Assembly: GCA_047621305.1 (NCBI GenBank)
Contig: JBLHNB010000014.1
Span: forward strand, 13,068-77,067
Reading direction: 5' to 3'
DNA length: 64,000 nucleotides
Origin: Colwellia_A sp047621305
GTDB lineage: Bacteria; Pseudomonadota; Gammaproteobacteria; Enterobacterales; Alteromonadaceae
Of the stretch, positions 34,992-45,600 are shown piece after piece. The notes under the pieces are model-generated. The model was not told the origin of the DNA. It worked only from the letters and a program-made list of their open reading frames with translations, and made no database searches. Each line of letters opens with the position of its first letter. The first letter of the stretch is position 1. A program made the position numbers and the translations under genes.

Positions 34992-36296
34992 ATGAACAAT
35001 AAACAAACAGAACTTTTGAGCTTTGACCAACACCATGTTTGGCATCCATATACATCGATGTCAGAACCTCTCCCCTCGTATTTAGTTGAATCAGCTGAAG
35101 GCGTTTATATCAACCTCGCCAGTGGTGAAAAGCTAGTTGATGGTATGGCGTCTTGGTGGTCAGTATTACATGGCTATAATCACCCAAAATTAAACGCGGC
35201 ATTAGTTGCACAATGCAGTAAAGTTTCTCATGTTATGTTTGGCGGTTTAACGCATGAACCTGCAATTAATTTGTGTAAGACCTTAATCGCAATAACGCCA
35301 GCACAGTTACAAAAAGTTTTTCTGTCAGATAGTGGCTCTGTCGCAGTAGAAGTTGCTATTAAAATGGCTTTTCAATATTGGATATCTAAAGGAAAAACAA
35401 ATAAGAATAAGCTGCTTACCGTTAAAAATGGTTACCACGGTGATACTTTTGCCACTATGGCGGTATCTGACCCTGCCACGGGCATGCATCATATGTTTGA
35501 ACATATATTAAGTAAGCATTATTTTGCTCCCGCACCACAAACACAGATAAATCAGCCTTGGCAGGCTCAAGACACGATTGAACTTGAACAACAATTTAGC
35601 GCTAATCATCAAAATATTGCTGCCTTTATTATCGAACCTATCGTACAAGGTACTGGTGGTATGCGTATGTATCACCCCCAATATTTAAAAACCTGCCGAG
35701 AATTATGTACTAAATACGATGTCTTGTTTATTGCGGATGAAATAGCCACTGGGCTTGGTCGCACTGGAAAATTGTTTGCCTGTGAATGGGCAGATATAAG
35801 TCCAGATATTATGTGTTTGGGAAAAACCTTAACCGGTGGTTATATCACCCTTGCTGCAACATTATGCACCACCGACATCGCCGAAGTTATTAGTAATAGT
35901 GAAGCCGGATGTTTTATGCACGGGCCTACTTTCATGGGTAATCCGTTAGCATGTGCGGTTGCTAACGCGAGTTTATCACTGTTATTAGAAGGCAACTGGC
36001 AGCAACAAGTTAAGGGCATTGAAGCCTATTTATCTGAAAATTTATTGCCTTTATCACAACACCCCCGAGTGCATGATGCCCGCGTACTGGGCTCAATTGG
36101 TGTCGTTGAAACCTCACAAAGAGTCAATATGGCCAATATTCAAAAGCGCTTTGTGGAATTAGGCGTATGGATCCGCCCTTTTGGTAAGCTCATTTATATT
36201 ATGCCGCCTTATGTAACGACAAACGAGCAATTAGCCTGCTTAATAGAGGCAATAACTACCGTACTTAATGATGATAATTGTTTTATAAACGAATAG
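34992..36296 (+). CDS. bioA: Adenosylmethionine-8-amino-7-oxononanoate aminotransferase
   Basis: 434 aa class III aminotransferase that uses SAM as amino donor to make diaminopelargonate. Typical opening FDQHHVWHPYTSM, SWWSVLHGYNHP, LSDSGSVAVEVA (PLP phosphate site), YHGDTFATMAVSD, IADEIATGLGRTG and CLGKTLTGGY with the PLP lysine. No ribosome-binding site precedes the ATG: the bases there form the right half of the BirA-like operator. Transcribed away from bioBFCD. Confidence 0.96.
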   Translation: MNNKQTELLSFDQHHVWHPYTSMSEPLPSYLVESAEGVYINLASGEKLVDGMASWWSVLHGYNHPKLNAALVAQCSKVSHVMFGGLTHEPAINLCKTLIAITPAQLQKVFLSDSGSVAVEVAIKMAFQYWISKGKTNKNKLLTVKNGYHGDTFATMAVSDPATGMHHMFEHILSKHYFAPAPQTQINQPWQAQDTIELEQQFSANHQNIAAFIIEPIVQGTGGMRMYHPQYLKTCRELCTKYDVLFIADEIATGLGRTGKLFACEWADISPDIMCLGKTLTGGYITLAATLCTTDIAEVISNSEAGCFMHGPTFMGNPLACAVANASLSLLLEGNWQQQVKGIEAYLSENLLPLSQHPRVHDARVLGSIGVVETSQRVNMANIQKRFVELGVWIRPFGKLIYIMPPYVTTNEQLACLIEAITTVLNDDNCFINE

Positions 36297-36308
36297 GGTT
36301 AATGCGTA

Positions 36309-36695
36309 TTAGTAATTCATTGAGCTTGTTTGAATATAAATATAAACAACCCAAGCAATGGCGATCACTAATAATAACCATAAATTAAAATGCCTATTGT
36401 CCGTTTTGCGACGTCTGCGATATTTTTGAATAAAAAGATAGAAAAAACTGCTTGCCGCACTCAGCCAGAGAACCATATACAGATAATCAGTGAGTGGTTG
36501 CAACCAGTTTTTTCTTACTTCAATATTATAATAACGCAGCATGCCATAGTCTTTTTCAGGTGCCGCATAATGAGATAGCACTAAAGCAAAAATAAAAAAT
36601 ATCCAACCGCCAATTGCGAAGGCTCTTGCAATATAAACCCATTTATCCGGTTCTTTTCGTCGGTTTTCTTTATTAGGTTCCATAACTTTATTCAT
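36309..36695 (-). CDS. Membrane protein of unknown function
   Basis: 128 aa with three hydrophobic segments: about 24-44 (FAIGGWIFFIFALVL), 72-90 (YMVLWLSAASSFFYLFI) and 103-122 (LWLLLVIAIAWVVYIYI), with charged stretches RRKEPDKW and KYRRRRK between, implying cytoplasmic loops. I do not recognise a named family. It lies convergent with bioA (12-base gap) and divergent from asnS. Confidence 0.75.
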   Translation of the reverse strand: MNKVMEPNKENRRKEPDKWVYIARAFAIGGWIFFIFALVLSHYAAPEKDYGMLRYYNIEVRKNWLQPLTDYLYMVLWLSAASSFFYLFIQKYRRRRKTDNRHFNLWLLLVIAIAWVVYIYIQTSSMNY

Positions 36696-36818
36696 TTATT
36701 TTACTTATTAACCATTATCGGCTTAATTTTGTTAATTATTACTTGTTAAACATAACAGGCACGGTAACATATCACACCTTAAATCTAGAGCAAATTTGAC
36801 AGATAAAGAGGTCGATAA

Positions 36819-38219
36819 ATGTCAGTTATATCAATTACCGAGGTATTGGCAGGTAAATATCCTGTGAATGAACCTATTTCGGTACATGGTTGGATCCGTA
36901 CACGTCGTGATTCTAAAGCAGGTATTTCGTTTTTGGCAATACATGACGGTTCATGTTTTGATGCGATTCAAGCCATTGTACCTAGTGAAATCGAAAATTA
37001 TCAGAACGACGTATTAAAACTGACAACAGGCTGTGCTGTAAAAGTTACAGGTATCTTGGTTGAATCACCAGGTAAAGGTCAGTCATTTGAGATCCAAGCA
37101 ACAAATGTTGAAGTATTAGGTTTTGTTGAAGACCCTGATACCTATCCAATGGCAGCGAAACGTCATAGTGTTGAATTTTTACGTGAACAAGCTCATTTAC
37201 GTCCGCGTACAAACATTGGCGGTGCAGTAACACGTGTTCGTAATACACTAGCTCAAGCTGTTCATCGTTTTTTACATAGCAAAGGTTATTTTTGGATCAG
37301 TACGCCACTCATTACCGGTAGTGACTGTGAAGGCGCTGGTGAAATGTTCCGTGTTAGTACATTGGATATGGAAAATTTACCAAAAACTGATAAAGGTGAT
37401 GTTGACTACAGCAAAGACTTTTTTGGTAAAGAAACCTTCTTAACCGTTTCTGGACAATTAAACGTTGAAACATATTGTAGTGCTATGTCGAAGGTATATA
37501 CCTTTGGCCCAACATTTCGCGCAGAAAACTCCAACACTTCTCGCCATTTAGCTGAATTTTGGATGATCGAACCTGAAATAGCGTTTGCTGATTTATCTGA
37601 TGCTGCTGACCTTGCTGAAGAAATGCTTAAATATGTATTTTCGGCTGTTCTTGAAGAACGCGCTGACGACATGGCTTTTTTCCAACAACGTGTTGATAAA
37701 ACAGTACTTGATCGAATGAATTCTGTTATTAATAACGACTTTGTTCGTTTAGATTATACCGATGCTATTACCATCTTAGAAAATTGTAATAAAAAATTCG
37801 AAAATCCAGTCTCTTGGGGTGTGGATTTAAACTCTGAACACGAACGTTATTTAGCAGAAGAACACTTTAATGGTCCGGTAGTTTTACAAAATTACCCGAA
37901 AGACATTAAATCGTTTTATATGCGTTTAAATGACGATGGTAAAACCGTTGCTGCTATGGATATTTTAGCGCCAGGCATTGGTGAAATTATTGGTGGTAGT
38001 CAACGTGAAGAACGTTTAGACGTACTTGATGCGCGTTTAGCTGAGATGAACTTAGATATGGCTGATTATAGCTGGTATCGAGATTTACGCCGCTATGGCA
38101 CTGTACCTCATTCAGGTTTTGGTTTAGGTTTTGAGCGTTTAGTTGCTTATGCAACGGGCATACAAAATGTGCGTGACGTTATTCCATTTCCAAGAACACC
38201 AAATAACGCGGCATTTTAG
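36819..38219 (+). CDS. asnS: Asparaginyl-tRNA synthetase
   Basis: 466 aa class IIb synthetase, the length of E. coli AsnS. N-terminal OB-fold anticodon domain (VHGWIRTRRDSKAGISFLAIHDG), motif 2 around FGPTFRAENSNTSRHLAEFWMIEPE and motif 3 GFGLGFERLVAYATG. It charges tRNA-Asn in the cytosol. Monocistronic: own promoter region upstream and a clean terminator downstream. Confidence 0.98.
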   Translation: MSVISITEVLAGKYPVNEPISVHGWIRTRRDSKAGISFLAIHDGSCFDAIQAIVPSEIENYQNDVLKLTTGCAVKVTGILVESPGKGQSFEIQATNVEVLGFVEDPDTYPMAAKRHSVEFLREQAHLRPRTNIGGAVTRVRNTLAQAVHRFLHSKGYFWISTPLITGSDCEGAGEMFRVSTLDMENLPKTDKGDVDYSKDFFGKETFLTVSGQLNVETYCSAMSKVYTFGPTFRAENSNTSRHLAEFWMIEPEIAFADLSDAADLAEEMLKYVFSAVLEERADDMAFFQQRVDKTVLDRMNSVINNDFVRLDYTDAITILENCNKKFENPVSWGVDLNSEHERYLAEEHFNGPVVLQNYPKDIKSFYMRLNDDGKTVAAMDILAPGIGEIIGGSQREERLDVLDARLAEMNLDMADYSWYRDLRRYGTVPHSGFGLGFERLVAYATGIQNVRDVIPFPRTPNNAAF

Positions 38220-38242
38220 GCCGTATTTAAAGCTGTATATAT

Positions 38243-38266
38243 AACGCCCTCTTTTGGGCGTTTTTA
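38243..38266 (+). terminator. Intrinsic terminator of asnS
   Basis: 7-bp stem AACGCCC / GGGCGTT with a 6-base loop and T-run, about 24 bases after the stop. Confidence 0.9.
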
Positions 38267-38281
38267 TTTATGGGAGATATA

Positions 38282-38440
38282 ATACCAATTGAAATAATGA
38301 ATCGATCATTTTAAGGCGGTCTAAATATCCAATATCTACTTGCTTTCAATCCCAATAGCACGCTATTACTCACTCAAGCGCCTTGCTCTTGAACATTTAC
38401 TCTCGCTTATAATAGATCACTACTTTAATTCAATTGGTAT
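38282..38440. mobile_element. MITE-like repeat, copy 1
   Basis: 159 bp bounded by perfect 12-bp terminal inverted repeats ATACCAATTGAA / TTCAATTGGTAT. It has the same length, orientation and central block (GCTATTACTCA at 38362) as copy 2. There is no coding capacity. It ends 11 bases from the 3' end of the nitroreductase gene. Confidence 0.8.
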
Positions 38441-38451
38441 AAAAAAGTCTT

Positions 38452-39000
38452 CTATAAAAAAGTAACATAGTCTTGATAAGGGGTGGTAGCCTTTGCAGGC
38501 AATTGCTTATTTTCAGTACCTATATATAAAAAACCAACAATATCATCATCTATTTTGATATTGAGCTCTGTTTTAACTAAATCATGATAACTTAATTCTC
38601 CCGTGCGCCATATTGCACCATAACCTAAACCAAATGCAGCCATCTGCATCGCGTGAACGCAACAACCAGCAGCGATCAGTTGTTCTTGTTTCGGTACTTT
38701 TGGGTGCTGACAATAGCGGGTGCTGATAATGATCATCATCGGCGCTCTAAAGGGCATTTTAAGCATTTTTTGTCGTTTTTCTTCATCAACACCATTTGCT
38801 TGAGCAACGTTAGCAAAAATTTCACTTAACAGCATAAGTCCTTTGTCTTGCACAACCGTAAAATGCCACGGCTTAATATTACCATGATCAGGTACACGCA
38901 TACCTGCAGTTAAAATATTTGCCAAGGTATCATGATCAGGTGCTGGCGCTATAAGCGCTGAATTCGAACGGCGGTTTAGTAATAAGTCGATATTATTCAT
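38452..39000 (-). CDS. NAD(P)H nitroreductase family protein (YdjA-like)
   Basis: 182 aa from ATG at 39000 (MNNIDLLLNRRSN; upstream in-frame codons run into a repeat element). FMN-dependent nitroreductase fold of the short YdjA type: RRSNSALIAPAPD, RVPDHGNIKPWHF (FMN and active-site motif), ACCVHAMQMAAFGLGYGAIWRTG and FLYIGTE. Substrate unknown; E. coli YdjA reduces nitroaromatics weakly. The gene is bracketed by two copies of a 159-bp repeat, one 11 bases after its stop and one 39 bases before its start. Confidence 0.9.
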   Translation of the reverse strand: MNNIDLLLNRRSNSALIAPAPDHDTLANILTAGMRVPDHGNIKPWHFTVVQDKGLMLLSEIFANVAQANGVDEEKRQKMLKMPFRAPMMIIISTRYCQHPKVPKQEQLIAAGCCVHAMQMAAFGLGYGAIWRTGELSYHDLVKTELNIKIDDDIVGFLYIGTENKQLPAKATTPYQDYVTFL

Positions 39001-39039
39001 AGTGTTTATCTTGTTGAGACACATAATTTTGCTTACATT

Positions 39040-39198
39040 ATACCAATTAAAATAAGTAATCAATCACGCTAAAGCCGTCTAAATATCCAATACCTGCGGT
39101 CTTTTCAATCTCAAGCCAGCTATTACTCAATCAAGCGCCTTGTTTATTGAACATTTATCCTCGTTTATAATCGATCAATTCATTAATTCAATTGGTAT
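39040..39198. mobile_element. MITE-like repeat, copy 2
   Basis: 159 bp, ends ATACCAATTAAA and TTCAATTGGTAT (11 of 12 complementary), direct orientation relative to copy 1, central GCTATTACTCA at 39119. It sits in the shared upstream region of the nitroreductase gene and sppA, so it may carry or displace their promoters. Confidence 0.8.
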
Positions 39199-39311
39199 TA
39201 CTTGATTAATTAACAAAAATACGCATTTATTTACATTTGAGACTTCTTAACAGGCGAAACTTTAAGTAGCATACGCCTATCTAATTTTTAAACAGTCACT
39301 AGTGTAATAAC

Positions 39312-41198
39312 ATGAACCCTAAAGCCAGTATTGTTAAACGTACATTCAATAAAATATTTCAAATATTAAATATTTCTCGAAAAGTCCTGATCAATTTGAT
39401 TTTTTTCACCCTGCTATTAATTTTTATTTCTGCATTAATGACTGATACTAATCATGTCGTTGTGCCAGAAGAATCCGTATTAGTGCTCGATTTATATGGC
39501 GATATCGTTGAACAAAAACGTCAAATAGAACCTCTTGATGCTTTTATGAGTGAAGCAATACAACAAAATAATGAAAAGCCTGAGATTTTATTAAGTGATA
39601 TCACTAACGTCATAAAATCTGCTGAAACTGATGACCGAATTAAAGTGCTGGTGCTTAAACTCCAAAATATGAACAGCTCTGGTTTAACCAAGATGAGAGA
39701 TATCGCTAAGGCCATTGAGCACTTTAAAACATCGGGTAAACAAGTCATCGCTATTGGCGACCAATACTCACAGGATCAATATTACTTAGCCAGTTATGCG
39801 GATGAAATTTGGTTAGATCCTAAAGGCTGGATGATCCTCGATGGTTATGGCCGTTATCAACTGTATTATAAATCAGCGTTAGACAAGTTATCTATCAGTC
39901 AGCATATATTTCGTGTTGGCACATACAAGTCAGCCGTTGAACCTTACATGCGCGATGACATGTCTGCTGCCGCGAAAGAAGCGAATAAAGTATGGCTAAA
40001 CGATCTTTGGTCACAATATAAAGCTGATGTTGCCGAGCAGCGTGGTTTCTCCGTTGATAATTTTGATGAAAATGTTGATAACCTCGTTGAAAAAGTCACG
40101 GCTGTTGATGGTAATATCGCGGAATATGCGTTAACAAATCAGTGGGTAGACCACTTAAAAACCCGTGAACAAATCAATCAAACGTTAAATGAAATGTTGG
40201 CAATATCCTCAAGTGAAAGCCAGCCACATGAAAGTAACAACGATAGTAAATACGAGAGTATTAATTTTAATGATTACTTATTTGCCATCACAGATAAATT
40301 TCCAATGGTCGATACTACCTCAGATAAAGTCGCTATTGTCATTGCGAAAGGAACTATTTTAAATGGTACGCAAAAACCGGGCAGTATTGGCGGTGATAGT
40401 ACCGCATTGTTATTAAAGCAAGCACGTAATAACAAAAATGTGAAAGCGGTTGTACTTCGTGTTGATAGTCCAGGTGGTAGTGCTTATGCCTCTGAAATTA
40501 TTCGTCAAGAAGTCGAGTTATTAAAACAAGCTGGCAAGCCAGTTATCGCATCTATGGGCACTTATGCTGCTTCTGGTGGTTATTGGATTTCAGCACCAGC
40601 TGATAAAATTATTGCAGCACCAACGACCATTACCGGTTCAATTGGTATTTTTGGCTTGTTTATGACTTTTGAAAAGACGTTAGATAAATTTGGTATTCAT
40701 ACGGATGGTGTTGGTACTACCGATTTAGCTGGCTTTGGTGTCACTCGGCCACTGTCTGATGGTATGGGAAAAATAATTCAAATGAATATCAATAGAGGTT
40801 ATAAAGATTTTATTGCCTTAGTTGCTCATAATCGCAATATGACCACCGAACAAGTTGATGCCATAGCACAAGGCCGAGTTTGGTCGGGAATTAAGGCAAA
40901 AGAAATTGGTTTGGTGGATGAGCTTGGTGATTTAAATGATGCCATTGTGGCAGCCGCAGACATGGCAAAGCTTGAAGTCTATGATACCTTGATCATCGAG
41001 AAGGAGTTATCATCACGAGATAAGTTTATTAAAAATCTGTTAGGACAAGCCAGCGCCCTCTTGCCTTCATCACCAGTAACAAGTATCGGCCCGATTGATG
41101 GTTTTATTGGCAAATTAAAAGCAGAGCTTAACCACTTAAACCAATTAAATGATCCACAAGGTGTTTATACACTTTGTATGGCTTGCGAACTTAATTAA
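39312..41198 (+). CDS. sppA: Signal peptide peptidase SppA, 67K type (protease IV)
   Basis: 628 aa, the double-length form with two tandem ClpP-like domains. N-terminal membrane anchor (about 27-44). Catalytic lysine K206 in TYKSAVEPYMR; the nucleophilic serine is in SMGTYAASGGYWISA in the C-terminal half. It degrades cleaved signal peptides at the periplasmic face of the inner membrane. Conserved partner ansA follows 85 bases downstream, as in E. coli and relatives. Confidence 0.96.
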   Translation: MNPKASIVKRTFNKIFQILNISRKVLINLIFFTLLLIFISALMTDTNHVVVPEESVLVLDLYGDIVEQKRQIEPLDAFMSEAIQQNNEKPEILLSDITNVIKSAETDDRIKVLVLKLQNMNSSGLTKMRDIAKAIEHFKTSGKQVIAIGDQYSQDQYYLASYADEIWLDPKGWMILDGYGRYQLYYKSALDKLSISQHIFRVGTYKSAVEPYMRDDMSAAAKEANKVWLNDLWSQYKADVAEQRGFSVDNFDENVDNLVEKVTAVDGNIAEYALTNQWVDHLKTREQINQTLNEMLAISSSESQPHESNNDSKYESINFNDYLFAITDKFPMVDTTSDKVAIVIAKGTILNGTQKPGSIGGDSTALLLKQARNNKNVKAVVLRVDSPGGSAYASEIIRQEVELLKQAGKPVIASMGTYAASGGYWISAPADKIIAAPTTITGSIGIFGLFMTFEKTLDKFGIHTDGVGTTDLAGFGVTRPLSDGMGKIIQMNINRGYKDFIALVAHNRNMTTEQVDAIAQGRVWSGIKAKEIGLVDELGDLNDAIVAAADMAKLEVYDTLIIEKELSSRDKFIKNLLGQASALLPSSPVTSIGPIDGFIGKLKAELNHLNQLNDPQGVYTLCMACELN

Positions 41199-41215
41199 TA
41201 ACCTTACAAGCCCAT

Positions 41216-41250
41216 TATATCGTAGCTCCGATTGTTGAAGCTACGATATA
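41216..41250. other. 12-bp perfect hairpin between sppA and ansA
   Basis: TATATCGTAGCT and AGCTACGATATA pair across an 11-base loop. There is no T-run in either direction, so it is more likely an mRNA processing or stability structure than a terminator. Confidence 0.6.
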
Positions 41251-41283
41251 CACTAGCAAAGAATACCTATAACAGAGATCTGA

Positions 41284-42294
41284 ATGAAAAAACGTATATA
41301 CATCGCCTATACTGGCGGAACTATCGGCATGAAAGCCAGTAAGAATGGCTATATTCCTGTAACGGGTCATTTGACAGAATCAATCATGGCAACGCCCGAT
41401 TTTCATCGTGCTGAAATGCCAGATTTCACCATTAATGAATACTCTCCATTAATTGATTCGTCGAATATGACACCCGGAGATTGGCAGTTAATTGCAGATG
41501 ATATTCAAAAAAACTATGATGAGTATGATGGTTTTATCGTTTTACACGGTACTGATACCATGGCATATACAAGTTCAGCACTATCATTTATGTTCGAGAA
41601 TTTGTCAAAACCCGTAATTGTTACTGGCTCACAAATACCTTTCAGTCAATTGCGCTCTGATGGTCAAGTCAATCTTTTAAACTCACTTTTTATTGCTGCC
41701 AATTATCCTATTAATGAAGTCGGCTTATATTTTAATAATAAATTATTCCGAGGAAATCGTAGTATTAAAGCGTATGCCGATGGTTTTAATGCATTTGATT
41801 CACCCAATATGCCGCCACTGCTTGAAGCCGGTATCAATATCAGTTTAATCGCAGGAAAGATATCACAACCATCTCAACAAAAACTTAAGCTAAGTAATAT
41901 TACGCCTCAGCCTATTGGTGTCGTACATTTATATCCTGGGATCAGCAGTGACATTATTGCTAATATTCTTAGGCAGCCGGTAAAAGCATTGATCATTAGA
42001 AGCTATGGTGTCGGCAATGCGCCACAAGACGAGGCTTTGTTGTCATGTTTAAGAACTGCACGGCAACAAAATATTATTGTGGTTAATTGCAGTCAATGCA
42101 TTCGAGGTACCGTCAATATGGATGGTTACGCTACAGGTAATGCACTGAGCCAATGTGGCGTTATTGGCGGCGTAGATATGACATTAGAGGCAACGCTAAC
42201 TAAGTTGCATTATTTATTAAGCAAAAATTTATCTACAGATGAAGTCCGAAAATGTTTGCAAGAAAACCTTCGCGGTGAACTCACCATCACTTAA
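41284..42294 (+). CDS. ansA: L-asparaginase I, cytoplasmic
   Basis: 336 aa. Hydrolyses asparagine to aspartate and ammonia. Both catalytic threonine motifs are present: YTGGTIGMK near residue 13 and VLHGTDTMAYTSSALSF near residue 90. No signal peptide, so the cytoplasmic type I enzyme. Downstream of sppA in the common sppA-ansA arrangement. A MITE-like element begins 5 bases after its stop. Confidence 0.96.
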   Translation: MKKRIYIAYTGGTIGMKASKNGYIPVTGHLTESIMATPDFHRAEMPDFTINEYSPLIDSSNMTPGDWQLIADDIQKNYDEYDGFIVLHGTDTMAYTSSALSFMFENLSKPVIVTGSQIPFSQLRSDGQVNLLNSLFIAANYPINEVGLYFNNKLFRGNRSIKAYADGFNAFDSPNMPPLLEAGINISLIAGKISQPSQQKLKLSNITPQPIGVVHLYPGISSDIIANILRQPVKALIIRSYGVGNAPQDEALLSCLRTARQQNIIVVNCSQCIRGTVNMDGYATGNALSQCGVIGGVDMTLEATLTKLHYLLSKNLSTDEVRKCLQENLRGELTIT

Positions 42295-42299
42295 CCTAA

Positions 42300-42460
42300 T
42301 ATACCCGTACTCATTGAAGATGCAGGTTTTGATCAGCCTAAAAACGTCATCTACTGCGTTGCATTTAATCCTAATAGCCAGCTATTACTCAATCATGCAT
42401 CTTGTAGCTAAAATTTTTAACCATGTTCAAAATCACGCATCTTCAATGACCACGGGTATA
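42300..42460. mobile_element. MITE-like repeat, copy 3 (diverged ends)
   Basis: 161 bp with terminal inverted repeats starting TATACCCGT and matching over 22 of the first 24 bases. It carries the same central block GCTATTACTCA at the same internal offset (42381) as copies 1 and 2, but its ends have a different sequence. Confidence 0.7.
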
Positions 42461-42520
42461 AGCTATTACCTTTTTAATGTTGAAGTGTATTAATTAAGCT
42501 GTTTGTTGTGAATGAGCGTT

Positions 42521-42553
42521 ACTTTGAGTTAACATTAATTGTAAACTCAAAGT
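42521..42553. other. Hairpin downstream of nasA
   Basis: Perfect 10-bp stem ACTTTGAGTT / AACTCAAAGT around a 13-base loop, 80 bases past the nasA stop on the minus strand. No T-run. Confidence 0.5.
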
Positions 42554-42632
42554 AAAACTCAGCACAGTACAACTTAGCTCAACTCAACTCTACTTAATTA
42601 CATTATTCATTATATACTCAACTATAAATCAA

Positions 42633-45600
42633 CTATGCACTCAGCTCTTTTAACATTAACGATATATCGCCAATACAACTGCCACAGCCATTACCTGCCC
42701 CTGTGTTAGCACGAATACTTGCTACCGTTAAATCACCTTGTTCAATTGCTTGTGTTACTTGGTTAAGTTCGATATTCAAACATTGGCAAAAGGTCTTTTT
42801 CTGTTGTAATTGCTTAGCATCATTAGAAAGTAAATCACGTTGCTCATTTATGCTATCGCCAAGTTGATAACATTGGCTAATCCACCCTTGCGGTAAATCG
42901 CTTTTATTAGGTGAAACCAAAATAGCACTTTGCAACTGCCCTTGGCTTAAATAGCTTTTACGAAAGTATTGTTTTAATGGTTCACTGGCATTTAAGTTAT
43001 CTATGCATTGGTTAGTGATATGTTGTGAACGAACCATATGATCTAGGGTGTTAAAAAAGTCTTCCGGGCTTTTATTACTCGCCAAATGGTAGCAATAACC
43101 GCCCGCAATTTTTTGTTCTACGTGATAAACAACATCTAAAGCTTCTATCGGCATTTTCATGACCGTTTTTACGACTAATAACGCTTCACTATTTACCTGA
43201 CACGGTTTTATGTTGACCTGACTATGCTTAAAGGCAGGTTGCCCTGATATTTTATCAACGTTAGCTTGTACTAATTGGCTGATACAACCTTGATTGAAAT
43301 TACTTTTTGACCAGTGTATTGGCATAAATAATGTCTTTGTACTTACCGATCCGGTTAACTTAACGCGCATCACTAATTGCGGAGCAGAGATTGGTGATTG
43401 ATGTGCTGCTAAAGACTTTGTTAACGGTTCACTTATTTCTGTAGGCAAGGCTGAAACAGTGACTAATTGAGCCTCTTTAATGCCTAAAGCCAGTGCGTCT
43501 TTTGGGTTGATAGAGACTTCAGGTTCTGGATGTCTGTTAGTTAAAATACTCGATTTACCAGTGCGTGTTTGGGTATGCCATTGGTCTCGATTTCGTCCTG
43601 TGTTTAAGGTAAATACGGTATTGCTAGCGTCGTATCCATTTTGATCTTTTGTATTTGTTTTTTCATTATGTTGCTTGTTATTACATAGTTTTTCAGTACT
43701 TGCTTTTAGAGTAAACAGGGCTTGACTTGCAACGGCGATCATTTTTGCTTTTTTATCACCGTGATAATATCGACCTTGATTAAAAAATCCTTGATCGTTT
43801 ACTCTAATCGTTTGTCCTTTTGGTTGTGGCCATTGCACGGGTTGCCACAGCTCATATTGCTCAGCCGTTATATTCCCATAAGCAGAAATGTCAAAAGCAC
43901 GACTGCCCTCATTTTGTAAACCAGATAAGCGGGCGTGTTCAGCAAATACTTCGCTAACATGGTTATAACTAAACTGCTTGGCAAATCCCATGCGCTTAGC
44001 CACCTCACTAATGATCCACCAGTCTGGCTTAGCTTCGCCAAATGGTATTAAAAATGGTCGTTGACGAGAAATTCGTCGTTCAGAGTTAGTGACTGTACCT
44101 GACTTTTCTCCCCACGCTTGCGCAGGTAATATCACATCCGCGTATGGTAAAGTATCATTACTTTCAACGCAGTCACTGACAATAACCAAGGGGCATTTTG
44201 ATAATGCTTGTGCTATTTTTTGATGGTTTGGCATACTAACAATGGGGTTAGTTGCCATGATCCAAATCGCTTTTATTTTACCTTCAGCTACGGCATTAAA
44301 TAGATCAACCGCTTTTAATCCTTCTTTTTTTACTAAACAATCTGTTTGCCAAAAATCAGCCACCCCCTTATGTAGCTCGTCGTATTTGTGTAGATCGGTT
44401 GTTGCGTTAGGAAAATCTATATGGCTCGCTAACGTATTGGCTAACGCACCGACTTCACGCCCGCCCATCGCATTGGGCTGACCGGTAATTGAAAAAGGTC
44501 CACTACCTGCTTTACCGATTTTTCCGCTCGCCAAATGGCAGTTAATAATGGCATTGCCTTGGTCTGTCCCTTGTACCGATTGGTTTATTCCTTGGGAGAA
44601 TATCGTGACGACTTTGTCATTATGGGCAAATAACTGGTAGAACTCATTAATGTCTGTTATTGATAAACCGGTTTTATCTAATAATACCCCACTCAGTTGC
44701 CCCTCCTTTATTGCGCTATCTCTTTTTGCGCTCTGCAATGCATCATCTAAACCTGCCAGTGTTAATGCGTCGCCATTAATACAGCCGTTTTCACTAAGGT
44801 AGTTAAGTAAACCATTAAATAAGCTTAAATCACCACCTGCCTTAATTGCTAAGTGTAAATCAGCTAATTCAGTTGATGCCGTTACACGAGGATCAATAAC
44901 AACAATTTTTAATTCAGGTCTTTTTTCTTTTTCATTTCGAATACGTTGGTAAATAACCGGATGACACCAAGCTAAATTTGAGCCCGTTAAAACAATCAAA
45001 TCTGCTTTGATAATATCGCTATAACTTATTGGGACTATGTCTTCACCAAAAGCACGTTTATGTGCAGAAACCGCTGAAGACATACATAAACGTGAGTTGG
45101 TATCGATATTTCCTGAACCAATAAAGCCTTTCATCAATTTATTAGCAAGATAATAATCTTCAGTCAGTAACTGCCCTGAGGTATAAAAAGCCACGGAGTC
45201 AGGACCATACTCTTCAATCGTTTTAGCGAGTCTACTTGCCACATAATCAAGCGTTTTTGGCCACTTTTGTACTTTGTTATGTATTTTGGGTTGTACTAAG
45301 CGATTATCGTTCATTAACGTATCACCGAGATTTTTACCTTTGATGCATAACTTACCAAAGTTGGCTGGATGATGTTTATCACCATTAATGAGTACGGGTA
45401 ATGGGGCATTAATTACTACTGATGAAGCATCATCAATAGTCTCACCTAGTTTTGAAACACGAACACCGCAGCCAACACCACAATAAGGACACGTTGTATT
45501 GATATCCGTAGCTAAAAGTTTAGGTGAGATTATCGCTTGCAGATGTTCACTTTCAATATGCTTGCTTTCAATATGATTGTTTGAAAGGTTTTGACTATTT

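Larger units (their letters stand above)
42295..42632. other. Stretch between ansA and nasA
   Basis: 338 bases without a gene: MITE-like copy 3 (42300-42460), a hairpin (42521-42553, stem ACTTTGAGTT / AACTCAAAGT), then a run rich in AACTC words up to the nasA stop. No T-run terminator was seen. Confidence 0.6.

Noticed and set aside
41216..41250. Terminator between sppA and ansA
   Set aside because: Strong hairpin but no T-run; sppA and ansA are commonly adjacent and may be cotranscribed.
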